NCBI RefSeq assembly: GCF_001942495.1
Contig: NZ_MKZS01000001.1
Span: forward strand, 5,085,586-5,121,504
From: Moorena bouillonii PNG
GTDB taxonomy: Bacteria; Cyanobacteriota; Cyanobacteriia; Cyanobacteriales; Coleofasciculaceae
DNA: 35,919 nt
Direction of reading: 5' to 3'
The notes below the pieces were generated by a model that was not told where the DNA came from, ran no database searches, and worked only from the letters and a program-made list of their open reading frames with translations. The stretch's first letter is position 1, and each line of letters opens with the position of its first letter. A program made the position numbers and the translations under genes. Shown here piece after piece: positions 24,229 through 34,422 of this stretch.

Positions 24229-25212
24229 TCAATACAACTGGGGCACAAAAAATTGCTCATTCAGAGGTGGGCGCACATAGTTATTGGGAGCCTTCTTGCG
24301 TGGGGGTAATTCTAGAGGTTCCGGTGTCATATCAACGTAGGGAATCTTGCTGAGAATATGACTGATGCAATTAAGGCGAGCCCGCTTTTTGTCATCAGCT
24401 TCCACCGTGAACCAGGGGGCTTCTGGAATATTGGTGTGAGCCAACATGTTGTCTTTTGCTTGGGAATATTCCACCCAGCGATCGCGAGATTCTAGATCCA
24501 TCGGGCTGAGCTTCCAGCGACGAGCGGGATCGGTGGTGCGAGATTGGAACCGTCGTTCTTGTTCTTCATCGCTAACTGAAAACCAATACTTCAGCAAAAT
24601 TATGCCGGATCTGACCAACATCTGCTCAAATTCTGGGCAGGTTTGCATGAATTCCTGATACTGTGCATCGGTACAAAAACCCATCACATGCTCCACCCCA
24701 GCGCGGTTGTACCAACTGCGGTCAAAACAGACAATTTCACCGGCTGCGGGCAGATGAGCTACATAGCGCTGGAAATACCATTGGGTCTTTTCCCGATCAC
24801 TCGGTGTACCCAATGCCACAATTCGGCAGCCACGTGGATTTAGGGGTTCGGTAATCCGTTTAATAGTCCCTCCCTTACCCGCTGCATCACGTCCTTCAAA
24901 CACAATCACAATGCGGGTTCCAGTATGCTTAGTCCAGTATTGCATTTTCACCAGTTCCAATTGCAGACGGGCAAGCTCCTTTTCATACATTTTCCTCGGA
25001 AGTTTAGAGCTGCCTTCTGCCTCAGAGATGTGGTAGAATACTCGTCGTTCTGAATTGGGTAGATTGGCCTTCTTTTGTTTCTTAAGTTTTTTCTTATTTA
25101 ATTTTTTCTTATTTAATTTTTTCTTATCTTTCTTTTTACTATCTGCTGCTAGTAGATGATTCTTTCTGCTGGCCCGTTGGGACTTATCCCCATTCATAGA
25201 TTTAGTTTTCAT
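24229..25212 (-). CDS. ppk2: Polyphosphate kinase 2 (PPK2)
   Basis: A 327-residue P-loop kinase that moves phosphate between polyphosphate and nucleotides. Walker A is FEGRDAAGKGGTIKRI (GRDAAGKGG at 107-115). FDRSWYNRAGVEHVMG (163-178) carries the Walker B Asp and the lid arginine. Further family stretches are LLKYWFSVSDEEQERRF and WVEYSQAKDNML. The length suggests a single-domain class I enzyme. An unusual N-terminal tail (residues 26-49) is almost all Lys with Leu/Asn, made of repeated KKKLN units; it could bind polyphosphate or be disordered. The DNA there is a short tandem repeat. Confidence 0.95.
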   Translation of the reverse strand: MKTKSMNGDKSQRASRKNHLLAADSKKKDKKKLNKKKLNKKKLKKQKKANLPNSERRVFYHISEAEGSSKLPRKMYEKELARLQLELVKMQYWTKHTGTRIVIVFEGRDAAGKGGTIKRITEPLNPRGCRIVALGTPSDREKTQWYFQRYVAHLPAAGEIVCFDRSWYNRAGVEHVMGFCTDAQYQEFMQTCPEFEQMLVRSGIILLKYWFSVSDEEQERRFQSRTTDPARRWKLSPMDLESRDRWVEYSQAKDNMLAHTNIPEAPWFTVEADDKKRARLNCISHILSKIPYVDMTPEPLELPPRKKAPNNYVRPPLNEQFFVPQLY

Positions 25213-25250
25213 TGCTATACAACCCTGTATTTGTATTGAGCTTGATCTAG

Positions 25251-25311
25251 GGTGGGCAGTGGATCAGGCAGATTCACCAAGCTAGCCATCGGTTTGCTAG
25301 GCACTGCCCAC
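25251..25311 (+). repeat. 61-bp GGTGGGCAGTG...CACTGCCCAC palindromic repeat, copy 1
   Basis: Terminal inverted arms GGTGGGCAGTG and GGCACTGCCCAC enclose GGATCAGGCAGATTCACCAA and GCTAGCCATC. Two further copies lie at 25822-25882 and 25903-25963. Confidence 0.8.
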
Positions 25312-25364
25312 TTTAGGATTTGCCCTTTGCCTAAAACCAAGCATTAATTGAGCTAAGAGGGAAT

Positions 25365-25727
25365 TCACCGATTTTCTAATCCTCTAACTCGTTGCTCTAA
25401 GGCATTCATTCTTTCCTCTAAATTTAATTTATCAGATTCTTGGGTGATGCTATATCCAATCAATTGTTCTAATATCCTTTCTTGTCGTTGTTGGTTCTCT
25501 TGAGACATTAATTGTCTTTCTTGTAGTTCAAGTTGACCAGCTTGTAGTTCAGCTTGAACAGCTAGCATCTGTTCTAATATTGTCTCTTGCCGTTGTTGGT
25601 TCTCTTGAAACTTTAATTGTGTTTCTTGAAACTTTAATTGTGTTTCTTGTAGTTCACGTTGAACAGCTAGCATCTGTTCTAATGTTACTTCAATTCGATC
25701 TAATCTGTTCGAGCCGTTGTTAGTCAT
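25365..25727 (-). CDS. Coiled-coil protein with internal repeats, hypothetical
   Basis: A 120-residue, Gln/Glu/Leu-rich protein almost wholly helical by pattern. It has two near-copies of ILEQMLAVQ-ELQ plus QLKFQE or QLELQE plus ENQQRQE-ILEQ (residues about 17-55 and 55-90), and ends in a leucine-spaced segment (EERMNALEQRVRGLENR). The 7-residue KFQETQL unit is repeated at DNA level. It is likely an oligomeric coiled coil. Similar short proteins are common in filamentous cyanobacteria, without known function. No membrane segment or enzyme motif is seen. Confidence 0.7.
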   Translation of the reverse strand: MTNNGSNRLDRIEVTLEQMLAVQRELQETQLKFQETQLKFQENQQRQETILEQMLAVQAELQAGQLELQERQLMSQENQQRQERILEQLIGYSITQESDKLNLEERMNALEQRVRGLENR

Positions 25728-25821
25728 TGTTAATTTATTAATTTAATTAGGTCTTATTGATAGCCCTTGGCCAATGGCTATAATTTATTATGACTCCAAG
25801 CTTCTAACTCCTGAGATCTAC

Positions 25822-25963
25822 GGTGGGCAGTGGATCAGGCAGATTCACCAAGCTAGCCATCGGGTTGCTAGGCACTGCCCACCCTACGATTGGTTGATCT
25901 ACGGTGGGCAGTGGATCAGCCAGATTCACCAAGCTGGCCATAGGGTTGGTAGGCACTGCCCAC
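25822..25963 (+). repeat. 61-bp GGTGGGCAGTG palindromic repeat, copies 2 and 3 in tandem
   Basis: Copies at 25822-25882 and 25903-25963, 81 bp apart, separated by CTACGATTGGTTGATCTAC. They give a false open frame with a repeated peptide (YGGQWI...IHQA...RHCPP). Confidence 0.8.
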
Positions 25964-26031
25964 CCTAGGATTAATGTGCTGGATAAAGTTAGTGCGTTCG
26001 CGTAGCGTAGCCCTTCGGGCTAATCGCAATT

Positions 26032-27240
26032 CTAGATCGCCTTGGCAAAGTTAGCTGGATCTTGGTCACGTCGGTGACGGATGGGAATAGCAGAACCTTG
26101 ACCATTTCCTACTAAAGAGGCAGTTTTTTCCAGAGACTCTCTGAGCCTCTTAGCAGCATAGATAGACATATCCCGAGGAACACTAATTCTGTCGCGCAAA
26201 TATCTAAGAGCAGGATCTGAACCCAACGGTGGCATACAGGTTTCCCCGGTAATCATGTCTGTCAAGGCACAACGCAGGGCTGGATCAAACAAGGTCTCGT
26301 CGGCGGGGTTAACTCGAATGATATTGGTGCGGTGTTTAAGCACTCGTTGGAGAGCTTCAGTACGGGAGGTTTCCGGTTCTGGGTAAGTTACATCCGGTAG
26401 TCCTTCCCAAGGACCATTGTCCACCCGTGCCTGATTGACTAACGTCTGGGGTTTATCGTTTGGCCAGCAACCCCCCATCTGGGGAGGCAAATCATGGACA
26501 TGGGTGTGGAAGTCGCTCTGTGTGCCACGATAGGTAGGTCGGGTTTCCATGGCTTCAAACCAAGCTGCCAATCGGGGGTTTTCTTCCCTTAGAGAATAGC
26601 CTTTGTAGTAATAAAGACTGGCATTCATCCTTTCCACATAAGGAATGAAAATTACATCAACAGTACCGAACTGATCAAGAAAGTAAGGACCTGGAGTGGA
26701 GCTTAGGGCATTTTCCACCATCTCCACCACTTGAATAAATTGGTCTTGGTGATGTTGCTCTTCTTTAGATGAACGTGTAGGATAGCACAGCCAATTACAC
26801 CAAGCTCTAAACAGAAGTCTCTCCAACTGCCTTAGCTTTATGACAGCCGGGTCTTTCATGCTTTGCTCTAAGGGTTTAAAAACCCGCTCTAATCCGATTA
26901 AAATGTCATCACTTTCGGTGATCAAGTTACCATCTAGCTCTAGGGCTGGTAGCATCCCGGATGGCACTTTCTGCTTGTACCAACGTTCTTTCTTACCATA
27001 ACAAAACATGGTAATTTTTTTGATACGATAAGGAATTTGTTTTTCTTCCAACCATAGCCAAATTTTCTGGCAGTAAGGGCACCAAGCGTGGTTATCCCGG
27101 TATAGGGTAACCCGAATATCAGATTCAGTAAAACCAAATAGGCGCAAACAAGATTGAGCGTTAGTAGCGCCATTAACAGTATCTATTTTAAAATCCGTCA
27201 GAGCTTCTAGTTCTTGCCAGGTTAGGGGGGCGATACTCAT
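26032..27240 (-). CDS. Large glutathione S-transferase-like protein with CPYC site
   Basis: About 402 residues from the preferred start [14 protein letters not shown] (27240; the frame extends ten codons further up). A glutaredoxin-like domain begins [24 protein letters not shown] (CPYC at 54-57 from this start) and continues through [23 protein letters not shown]. An all-helical GST C-domain follows, with [26 protein letters not shown]. The last 130 residues (from about [20 protein letters not shown]) are a family-specific extension of unknown role. Proteins of this size are conserved in cyanobacteria and plastid-bearing eukaryotes. It may reduce or conjugate oxidised small molecules; substrate unknown. 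Confidence 0.85.
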   Translation of the reverse strand: MSIAPLTWQELEALTDFKIDTVNGATNAQSCLRLFGFTESDIRVTLYRDNHAWCPYCQKIWLWLEEKQIPYRIKKITMFCYGKKERWYKQKVPSGMLPALELDGNLITESDDILIGLERVFKPLEQSMKDPAVIKLRQLERLLFRAWCNWLCYPTRSSKEEQHHQDQFIQVVEMVENALSSTPGPYFLDQFGTVDVIFIPYVERMNASLYYYKGYSLREENPRLAAWFEAMETRPTYRGTQSDFHTHVHDLPPQMGGCWPNDKPQTLVNQARVDNGPWEGLPDVTYPEPETSRTEALQRVLKHRTNIIRVNPADETLFDPALRCALTDMITGETCMPPLGSDPALRYLRDRISVPRDMSIYAAKRLRESLEKTASLVGNGQGSAIPIRHRRDQDPANFAKAI

Positions 27241-27333
27241 GGTGGTAGGTTTAATTAGAGTTTGGTACAAAAGATACTATCGCAGATTTTGTGTAATACC
27301 GAGTTGCATTCAAAGAGAGTAGATTAGTTGGAT

Positions 27334-27440
27334 AGGGAGATGGGGAAATAGGGAGATGGGGAGATGGGGAAATAGGGAGATGGGGAGATGGGGAGATAGG
27401 GAGATAGGGAGATAGGGAGATAGGGAGATGGGGAGATTGG
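27334..27440. repeat. GGGAGAT / GGGGAGATG tandem array
   Basis: About fourteen units of GGGAGAT with spacer G or AAATA variation, between the GST-like gene and the glycosyltransferase gene. Low-complexity, with no coding sense. Confidence 0.8.
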
Positions 27441-27502
27441 CGGAAGAGAAAGTTGTACCTTTGACCGCAACTTAGTATAAGCATTCAGCTATCAGTTATC
27501 AG

Positions 27503-29320
27503 CTATTGAATAAAATAAGCTGACGGCTGATTGCTGACGGCTGAATGCTTAGAACCAAGACAGTGATAAAGCTGAGCTTGGTAACCATCCACGGATATTA
27601 AATTATTAACAGAATTCTCAGCAGAACAATTAGGTAACTCTTCAACTGTTGCGTTAAAATTCACCAACCATAAATCTAGGGGACTTGACAAATCAGCGAC
27701 AGTTTGTTTAAGAGTGATAGCAGCCGGACAATTTGTCTGCTGGCACCGAATTTGGTCTTGATGTGCCAATAGAAATTGGGGATTGACGGAGGATAGTTTT
27801 TGATCAGCCTTCTGTTGGAATTCCCAAGCCAGCCCCATCATTTCACCAGTCTGTACCAAGGTGTTGTGAGTAGTAGCAATTAGTATCGGTACTGATGACT
27901 GTTGTTCAATTATGGGTACCAATAAATCTGGACGATAGTATTTTTGATAGCCTAGATTGCTGACTACGGTAATACTACTCAAAAACCCCATTATCAAAAC
28001 TAGCGCTATGGTTTTTGGTCTACTAGGGCTACTATTGTCAGTGGAATTTGTGGTTGAGGCGCGAGGGTTACTCACGGCTAGGGCGGCTGCTACTAAGACA
28101 ATCACAGCAGGGAAGTAAACGAAACTATACCGAGCACCACGGGTGAGGTCAGTACCAAGGCAGTAAGTAATACCAAAAAATAATGCGATCGCACTAATCA
28201 AGAAACTCCCTAAAACCCCTGTGACCAAACCAGTCTGAGGGTGATTTAGTTGTATTTTTAGATAGCGATAGAGAATCGGGAGCAACCAGATTAGAAACAC
28301 CAACATCACCAAACCCGAAGCAATGACCACTATCAGGGAAGATGACTCTACGGGCATAAGAGATAACATGGTGATCCAAGCAGCGAAAGCTTGAAAAATT
28401 GGCTTGGTCCAAGCCCAACTCCCTTCAGTGCTACTGATAATCCATTCAGTCATCTGAGCATCGTAACTCGATAGCCACACCGGTAACCAAACTAATCCTC
28501 CCATGGCACTACCTGCCGCAACTGCACCAATGCGCCGGATTGGATAGGGTCGAGAAGGAGAAAGTTTGGCTAATCCCCAAAGTCCTAACAAAACCATGGC
28601 CTCAGCACACAGGGTCAGGAGAAAAAAATAGTGGGTTGCTATACCTAAACAATTAACCACTACCCAAGACAGGGATATCCAAATCGGCAGAACAGTCTGG
28701 CGTTGAAGATGTTGTACAGCAATAACTAAGCAGCACAGGGATGCCATCACCCACAGAATGGCTAAGGTGTAATGACGGGCTTCCTGGGCTAGAAAGACAC
28801 CGTAGGGAGACACAGCCATAATTGCTGCTGCTAGTTGAGCCACTAACCGGGAACGAAACCCTACCCAGCTCAGTCCATAGATTACTGGAATTGATACTAT
28901 ACCGAACAGGGCGGGAAGCGATCGCATCCCCCAAATTACTAAGTCGCTATCCTGTAACGATGTTCCATCGAACGCCTGTACACCGAAGGAGAATAGCCTC
29001 ATCCACCAGTTCGCCAGGACAAAATATAGGGGAGGGTGGTGATCCTCAGTAAATAAATGATGAATAACTGCTGATGCTCCCGATTCTGGATTAAATTCCA
29101 GTGGTTGTAACAGGGTAGATAGGGAAATGGCTTGGTCTAGGGGTAAGGTTTGATAACTATTGCCCAAGCTGAACACGATTGTGGCAAATTCATCGGTCCA
29201 GGGGGACTTCAGGGTGAGGTTAGTGAAGCGTAAAACACTGCCAATAGTAATCCAAAATAATAGCAACAGGGGCTGAAACCAGAGACTTCTCAGGAAAGTT
29301 TTCAAAAATAGTAACCTCAA
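27503..29320 (-). CDS. GT39-like membrane glycosyltransferase, C-terminus supplied by a repeat
   Basis: A protein of about 605 residues with an N-terminal membrane helix, then a loop with LKSPWTDEFATIVFSLG (Asp43, Glu44) and FTEDHHPPLYFVLANWWMRL. This is the pair of acidic/His motifs of ArnT/PMT-type (GT39, GT-C fold) enzymes, which use lipid-linked sugars. About ten more helices run to residue 450, and then a soluble domain of about 150 residues. The last 15 residues, KHSAVSNQPSAYFIQ, and the stop are encoded by a copy of the intergenic GTAAGCATTCAGC repeat. The start at 29320 is TTG without a clear ribosome site and is uncertain. Acceptor unknown. Confidence 0.82.
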   Translation of the reverse strand: MRLLFLKTFLRSLWFQPLLLLFWITIGSVLRFTNLTLKSPWTDEFATIVFSLGNSYQTLPLDQAISLSTLLQPLEFNPESGASAVIHHLFTEDHHPPLYFVLANWWMRLFSFGVQAFDGTSLQDSDLVIWGMRSLPALFGIVSIPVIYGLSWVGFRSRLVAQLAAAIMAVSPYGVFLAQEARHYTLAILWVMASLCCLVIAVQHLQRQTVLPIWISLSWVVVNCLGIATHYFFLLTLCAEAMVLLGLWGLAKLSPSRPYPIRRIGAVAAGSAMGGLVWLPVWLSSYDAQMTEWIISSTEGSWAWTKPIFQAFAAWITMLSLMPVESSSLIVVIASGLVMLVFLIWLLPILYRYLKIQLNHPQTGLVTGVLGSFLISAIALFFGITYCLGTDLTRGARYSFVYFPAVIVLVAAALAVSNPRASTTNSTDNSSPSRPKTIALVLIMGFLSSITVVSNLGYQKYYRPDLLVPIIEQQSSVPILIATTHNTLVQTGEMMGLAWEFQQKADQKLSSVNPQFLLAHQDQIRCQQTNCPAAITLKQTVADLSSPLDLWLVNFNATVEELPNCSAENSVNNLISVDGYQAQLYHCLGSKHSAVSNQPSAYFIQ

Positions 29321-29490
29321 TCAGCAAAGGAGCACACTTGCCAATGGAATTGAAATAGATGACAGACAAAATATATGGAAACAGGGGGTTTTAGCCCCTA
29401 AGTTATTTTCACCTTCCGGCTACACCATGGAGGTGTTCAACTGCGATCACTGCGATCATTGTAGATTTACTGAATGTAGGTTTACTTAAT

Positions 29491-30678
29491 ATGCCTGTGA
29501 TTACCACTAGTATTGATACTATTCTCAACCGTGCCTTAGGGGGTATTGATATATCACCCGATGAAGGGGTTGTGCTTTTGAAGCAAACTGAAGCTCAGGC
29601 CGTAGCGTCAATTCAAGAAACTGCGGATCGGTTGCGCTATAAACAAGTTGGGGATACGGTTACCTATGTTATCAACCGTAATATCAACTTTACCAATATC
29701 TGTACCCAGCACTGTAGTTTCTGTGCTTTTCGCCGGAATGCCTCTGACGAGGGTGCTTATTGGCTCGATTGGCAGCAAATTCATCAAAAAGCAGCGGATG
29801 CGGTGCGGCGGAATGCTACAGAAATTTGCATGCAGGGCGGACTCAACCCCAAGGCAAAGATAAATGGGTCAACCTTGCCCTATTACCTAGAGTTGGTAAA
29901 AACCATTAAGCAGGAGTTTCCTCAGCTGCATCTCCATGCTTTCTCTCCCCAGGAAGTGCAATTTATTGCTAAGCAAGATGGACTTAGCTATGCCCAGGTG
30001 ATTGCTCAACTACAAGAGGCTGGTCTTGGTTCAATGCCAGGAACAGCAGCAGAGATTTTAGATGATCATGTCCGACGTATTCTCTGTCCAGAAAAGACCA
30101 ATACCGCCACTTGGCTAGAGATTGTGTCAACAGCTCATCAACTGGGAATGCCCACAACCAGTACCATGCTCTCGGGTCATATTGAGACACCCCAACAACA
30201 AATGGCACACTTGGAAAAATTGCGATCGCTTCAACAAACAGCCCGTAACCAGGGATACCCTGGCTTAATCACCGAATTTATCTTACTGCCCTTTGTCGGA
30301 CAGGAAGCCCCCAACGCATTACGCCATCGTGTTGGACGGGATCAACCGGTCTTGAAAGATGCTCTATTGCTCACAGCTGTAGCTCGGATTTTCCTAGGGA
30401 ACTGGATTAAAAATCACCAACCCAGTTGGGTAAAACTCGGTCTTGCCGGGGCGACAGATGCCCTTAAATGGGGTTGTAATGATATTGGTGGCACATTAAT
30501 GGAGGAGCATATCACCACTATGGCCGGAGCTATGGGGGGTACCTGTATGGAAGTAGAAACATTACAAGCAGCGATTCAATCCCTTGGGCGTCCCTATCAG
30601 CAACGAGATACAATCTACAACTATGCTCAAGTCCAGTTAATCACTTCTAATCTGGTTGATACCATACCTGTTACTTAG
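29491..30678 (+). CDS. cofH: FO synthase subunit 2 (radical SAM, CofH)
   Basis: A 395-residue radical SAM enzyme. The iron-sulfur motif [10 protein letters not shown] has Cys71, Cys75 and Cys78, the CX3CX2C spacing. Family stretches follow: [59 protein letters not shown], and [14 protein letters not shown]. With CofG it makes 7,8-didemethyl-8-hydroxy-5-deazariboflavin (FO) from tyrosine and a flavin precursor. In cyanobacteria FO is best known as an antenna of DNA photolyase. CofG is not in the window. Length is normal and the ATG at 29491 agrees with the family start. Confidence 0.95.
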   Translation: MPVITTSIDTILNRALGGIDISPDEGVVLLKQTEAQAVASIQETADRLRYKQVGDTVTYVINRNINFTNICTQHCSFCAFRRNASDEGAYWLDWQQIHQKAADAVRRNATEICMQGGLNPKAKINGSTLPYYLELVKTIKQEFPQLHLHAFSPQEVQFIAKQDGLSYAQVIAQLQEAGLGSMPGTAAEILDDHVRRILCPEKTNTATWLEIVSTAHQLGMPTTSTMLSGHIETPQQQMAHLEKLRSLQQTARNQGYPGLITEFILLPFVGQEAPNALRHRVGRDQPVLKDALLLTAVARIFLGNWIKNHQPSWVKLGLAGATDALKWGCNDIGGTLMEEHITTMAGAMGGTCMEVETLQAAIQSLGRPYQQRDTIYNYAQVQLITSNLVDTIPVT

Positions 30679-30778
30679 TAATTGGTAATTGCTAATTATT
30701 AATTACTAATTGGTAATTGGCGCACAACCAATTTTAATCAGATTCAACGGTCACACAGAGATATAAGCTCTTATCTTA

Positions 30779-32515
30779 ATGTCCCTAGCAATCAAATCCA
30801 TGACCAAAAAAAAGAAATCTTTTCTACTGCTAATTTTTGCAGCAGCCGTCTTGGTAGTAGGCGGTGGAGTAACCGCTTACTGGTTGCTAGTGCGGCGGCA
30901 GATTTTCAAACCAAATATTCAGGTCAGTACCCAGTTAGTTCCGCAAAATGCCTTCTTTACCGCATCAATTTCTACAGACTCCAAACAATGGCAACAGCTG
31001 CTAAAGTATGGCACAACTGAATCTCGACAAGTTTTGGAAAAACAGCTTGCTCAGTTGCAAGAAAATTTACTAACTGCTAACGGCTACAACTATCAGCAAG
31101 ATATCAAACCTTGGTTGGGTGAAGACGTTACCTTAGCATACTTTAGCCCTAGAGAGTTATCACCAGCAGTCTTATCAAACGATCAATCAGCTTTTCCCAG
31201 TTTGATTGTACTACCCATTGACAAACTAACCCAAGCAATGGAGCTGTTCAAAAAAGCCAAATCTCAATCAGGGAAACAGTGGGTTGAGAGAACCTACAGA
31301 GGTATTCAGGTTTACGAAACGAACAAGAGTAACTCCCAAAAGTACTCAGTAGCAGTGCTGGGGCGTTTTTTAGTAGTGAGTGAAAACCCCAAAATTATTG
31401 ATCAGGTGATTGACACCTACAAAGGAGATATTTCCGTAGCTAGTAAGTCTGGGTACCAAGATGCGATCGCTCAGATTAAAACTGATCAGTCCTTTGCTCA
31501 GTTGTATATTAATCTCCCAACTTTTTTAGCTGCAGTAGGCGCTGATTTCCAGGAGCAGGCTCAAACAACAGCAGCTAAACCCTTAAAGCAAGACATAGTC
31601 ACAACAGTAACCCTAGCACCAGAGGGGATAAGTTTTGAAGGGATTTCCTGGCTCAAACCCAGAAGCACTGTTAACACCAGTAACCAAAATAGCGGTTCTT
31701 TTTTGCCTAGACGGATGCCAGCGAGTACCCTAGGCATTATATCTGGGGGTAACATCAGACAATTTTGGCAATACTATACCGAACAAGGAGCATTAAATTC
31801 TCTCATCCCCATTTCCCCAGACAATTTCCAAGCTGGATTGAAAACCACCTTAGGGTTGGATTGGGAAAAAGATTTATTATCTTGGATGGAAGGGGAATTT
31901 GCCCTAGCCTTAATACCAATGTCTCCCGAACAACTGGCGCTTCAGGATAACCCTTACTCTGCTCCCTTAGGAGCTGGGATAGCATTGATGGTAAAAGTAA
32001 GCGATCGCTCTAGTGCTCAAGCAACCCTACAGCAATTGGATGACTTAATCACCAATAGTTATCAGTTACCAGTAGTAGAAACTCAGGTAAACGGTCAACC
32101 AATGGTGAGCTGGACAGCTACTTTAGGAGGGGTGAATGCTACCCACGGCTGGTTAGAAGGGAATGTAGTCTTCTTCACCCTAGGAGCCCCCATTGCTAGT
32201 GAACTAGTCCCTCAACCCCAAAAGACACTAATTCAAGCACCTCTGTTTCAAAATACCGTACCAACCAAACCTAATCCCAACACTGGTCAATTTTTCCTTG
32301 ATGTTGAGCGTACCCTCAACAGCAGTAATCTCAATCTCGCCCAACTACCAAGCCAGCAAGAAATCTTAGCAAAGGCAATTAATACCATCGGCTTAACGGT
32401 TGCTACAATCGACCCCAATCGTACCCGCTTTAAACTTTTTGTTCAGTTGAAAAAACAGTCTCAACCTAGTAAAGCTGCTGAAACTAAGAAGGGAGATAAT
32501 CAGCAAAAGCCCTAA
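30779..32515 (+). CDS. DUF3352 domain protein, membrane-anchored
   Basis: 578 residues: a Lys-rich N-terminus, one membrane helix (about 14-36) and a large extracytoplasmic domain. Landmarks of the cyanobacterial DUF3352 family are visible: LVPQNAFFTASISTDSKQW near the start, KPWLGEDVTLAYF, PSLIVLPIDKL, YRGIQVYE, AVLGRFLVVS, and a later half with WMEGEFALALIP and HGWLEGNVVFFTLG. The function of the family is unknown. The tail is Ser/Lys/Gln-rich. Start could be codon 1 or the Met at codon 8. It is about 100 bp after cofH on the same strand; whether they share a transcript is unclear. Confidence 0.88.
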   Translation: MSLAIKSMTKKKKSFLLLIFAAAVLVVGGGVTAYWLLVRRQIFKPNIQVSTQLVPQNAFFTASISTDSKQWQQLLKYGTTESRQVLEKQLAQLQENLLTANGYNYQQDIKPWLGEDVTLAYFSPRELSPAVLSNDQSAFPSLIVLPIDKLTQAMELFKKAKSQSGKQWVERTYRGIQVYETNKSNSQKYSVAVLGRFLVVSENPKIIDQVIDTYKGDISVASKSGYQDAIAQIKTDQSFAQLYINLPTFLAAVGADFQEQAQTTAAKPLKQDIVTTVTLAPEGISFEGISWLKPRSTVNTSNQNSGSFLPRRMPASTLGIISGGNIRQFWQYYTEQGALNSLIPISPDNFQAGLKTTLGLDWEKDLLSWMEGEFALALIPMSPEQLALQDNPYSAPLGAGIALMVKVSDRSSAQATLQQLDDLITNSYQLPVVETQVNGQPMVSWTATLGGVNATHGWLEGNVVFFTLGAPIASELVPQPQKTLIQAPLFQNTVPTKPNPNTGQFFLDVERTLNSSNLNLAQLPSQQEILAKAINTIGLTVATIDPNRTRFKLFVQLKKQSQPSKAAETKKGDNQQKP

Positions 32516-32533
32516 AGACGCTATTAGGTATTA

Positions 32534-32626
32534 GGTAAGCATTCAGCGGTCAGGGGTCAGTGGTCAGCGGTCAGTGGTCAGGGGCCAGGGGTCAGCGGTC
32601 AGGGGTCAGCGGTCAGTGGTCAGCGA
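32534..32626. repeat. GGTCAGC/GGTCAGG/GGTCAGT heptamer array after GTAAGCATTCAGC
   Basis: Starts with the GTAAGCATTCAGC head and continues as about twelve 7-bp units differing at the last base or two. It is another member of the repeat family at 2833 and 14748. Confidence 0.8.
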
Positions 32627-32673
32627 TCTACATTAGGCTGACGTAACTCAGATTAAACAAATGGTTACCTGTT

Positions 32674-32725
32674 GTCTTGATGCAGTCGCTCATGGGGGAA
32701 ACCCCCAAGACCGCGCTGCATCGCT
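32674..32725. repeat. 52-bp palindromic element P, copy 3
   Basis: GTCTTGATGC...GGGGGAAACCCCC...GCATCGCT, matching the copy nested at 23007-23058 across its length as read by eye. It sits between two different heptamer arrays. Confidence 0.85.
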
Positions 32726-32736
32726 TATTCACAAAA

Positions 32737-32912
32737 GCTGATAGCTGATAGCTGATAGCTGATAGCTGATAGCTGATAGCTGAAAGCTGATAGCTGATAG
32801 CTGATAGCTGATAGCTGATAGCTGATAGCTGATAGCTGATAGCTGATAGCTGATAGCTGATAGCTGATAGCTGATAGCTGATAGCTGATAGCTGATAGCT
32901 GATAGCTGATAG
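32737..32912. repeat. Long GCTGATA heptamer array (about 25 units)
   Basis: A nearly pure run of GCTGATA with one unit reading GCTGAAA, downstream of metK. On the minus strand it is open in frames that repeat SAISYQL, which are artefacts of a 7-base period (21 bases per 7 codons). Purity suggests recent expansion. Confidence 0.9.
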
Positions 32913-32989
32913 CACTAGGCATTAGGCTTTAACTAATTCCTAAAGCCTAATGCCTAACACCTAACACCTTGAATTAACCGAGTACTACT

Positions 32990-34252
32990 TTATGCCATCG
33001 ATACAGCACCAGATTTACCAGCAGCTTCCCTCAGGATTTCTGCTTTATCAGTTTCTTCCCAAGGCAGAATCAAATCAGTACGCCCGAAATGACCATAAGC
33101 TGCCGTGTCTTGATAGAAACGACCACCCCGTTCTGCGGGTAATCCGCGCAGATTGAAAGTTTGGATGATGCCAGCAGGACGCAGTTCAAAATACTTGTTG
33201 ACCAATTCCAGCAAAATCTCCTCGTCCACCTTACCAGTACCAAAGGTTTCTACAAGGATACTTACGGGTCTAGCCACCCCAATCGCGTAACTCAGCTGGA
33301 CTTCACATTTTTCTGCTAAACCTGCTGCCACAATATTCTTAGCTGCATAGCGACAGGCATAGGCAGCGGAACGGTCTACCTTAGTGGGGTCTTTGCCAGA
33401 GAAAGCACCACCACCATGCCGTGAGTAACCGCCATAGGTGTCTACAATAATTTTGCGACCAGTTAAACCTGCATCACCTTGGGGACCACCAACCACAAAT
33501 TTCCCTGTCGGGTTCACCAGGAAGCGTGTTTTGTTATCCGGCTTAATATCGATATCTTGGAAACAGGGTTCCACCACTGCTGACCACAAGTCATCTTTAA
33601 TTTTTGCCTGGACAGCTACCTCATCGGTAATATCACCAATAGTGGCATCGTGTTGGGTGGAAACCAGAATCGTGTCAATCCCAACCGGCTTGCCATCTTC
33701 ATAAACCACACTGACCTGGGTTTTGCCATCAGGACGCAGGTAAGATAAATCACCAGTTTTACGTACAGCTGCCAGACGGCGAGAAACCCGATGAGCCAGG
33801 CTGATGGGCATGGGCATCAGTTCTGGGGTTTCGTTGCAGGCAAAGCCAAACATCAGACCTTGGTCCCCTGCACCAATGGCATCCAGTTCATCGTCACTCA
33901 TTTCCTGCCGACTTTCCTGGGCAGTAGTCACCCCTTGGGAAATATCAGGAGATTGTTCATCAAGAGCAACTAAAACAGAGCAACTGTTGGCAGAGAAACC
34001 ATTGTCGGCATCAGTGTAACCGATTTCAGCAATTTTCTTCCGCGCCAAATCAATCAAATTGACCTGGGCTTGGGAGGTAATTTCACCAGTAATCAATACC
34101 AAACCGGTGTTAACGACCACTTCTGCCGCAACACGGCTTTGGTGATCTTGAGCGAGCATAGCATCTAGGATAGTGTCAGAAATCTGATCACAGACTTTGT
34201 CAGGATGACCTTCGGTAACCGATTCAGAGGTAAATAAATAGCGACGAGACAA
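32990..34252 (-). CDS. metK: S-adenosylmethionine synthetase
   Basis: A 420-residue cytoplasmic enzyme making SAM from methionine and ATP. Signature stretches are present: [20 protein letters not shown] at the start, [12 protein letters not shown] (ATP-binding hexapeptide region), and [20 protein letters not shown] (the P-loop-like signature). The C-terminal part runs [26 protein letters not shown]. Length is slightly above the E. coli enzyme, as usual in cyanobacteria. ATG at 34252 follows GGAGAA at 4-5 bases. It is the only clearly essential housekeeping gene in this window. No SAM riboswitch is recognised in its leader. Confidence 0.97.
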   Translation of the reverse strand: MSRRYLFTSESVTEGHPDKVCDQISDTILDAMLAQDHQSRVAAEVVVNTGLVLITGEITSQAQVNLIDLARKKIAEIGYTDADNGFSANSCSVLVALDEQSPDISQGVTTAQESRQEMSDDELDAIGAGDQGLMFGFACNETPELMPMPISLAHRVSRRLAAVRKTGDLSYLRPDGKTQVSVVYEDGKPVGIDTILVSTQHDATIGDITDEVAVQAKIKDDLWSAVVEPCFQDIDIKPDNKTRFLVNPTGKFVVGGPQGDAGLTGRKIIVDTYGGYSRHGGGAFSGKDPTKVDRSAAYACRYAAKNIVAAGLAEKCEVQLSYAIGVARPVSILVETFGTGKVDEEILLELVNKYFELRPAGIIQTFNLRGLPAERGGRFYQDTAAYGHFGRTDLILPWEETDKAEILREAAGKSGAVSMA

Positions 34253-34422
34253 TTATCAATTCTCCTTTAACTATTACTGAACCTGTATAGCATAGATCAT
34301 TTTGAGTTGCTTGAACTCGCCACTATTAAAATTTTAAACTATTATTGTAGCATTTTTCATAAATTGATGATCAACAGATGCTGAATAAAAATCCTAAATC
34401 CTTTTTCAGAATGATTTGACGA

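Noticed and set aside
25774-25968. Plus-strand frame with repeated YGGQWI...RHCPP
   Set aside because: It is wholly made of two copies of the 61-bp palindromic repeat.
32628-32922. Two minus-strand frames repeating SAISYQL
   Set aside because: They are translations of the GCTGATA heptamer array; a 7-base unit gives a 7-residue repeat in open frames. No start context or family.
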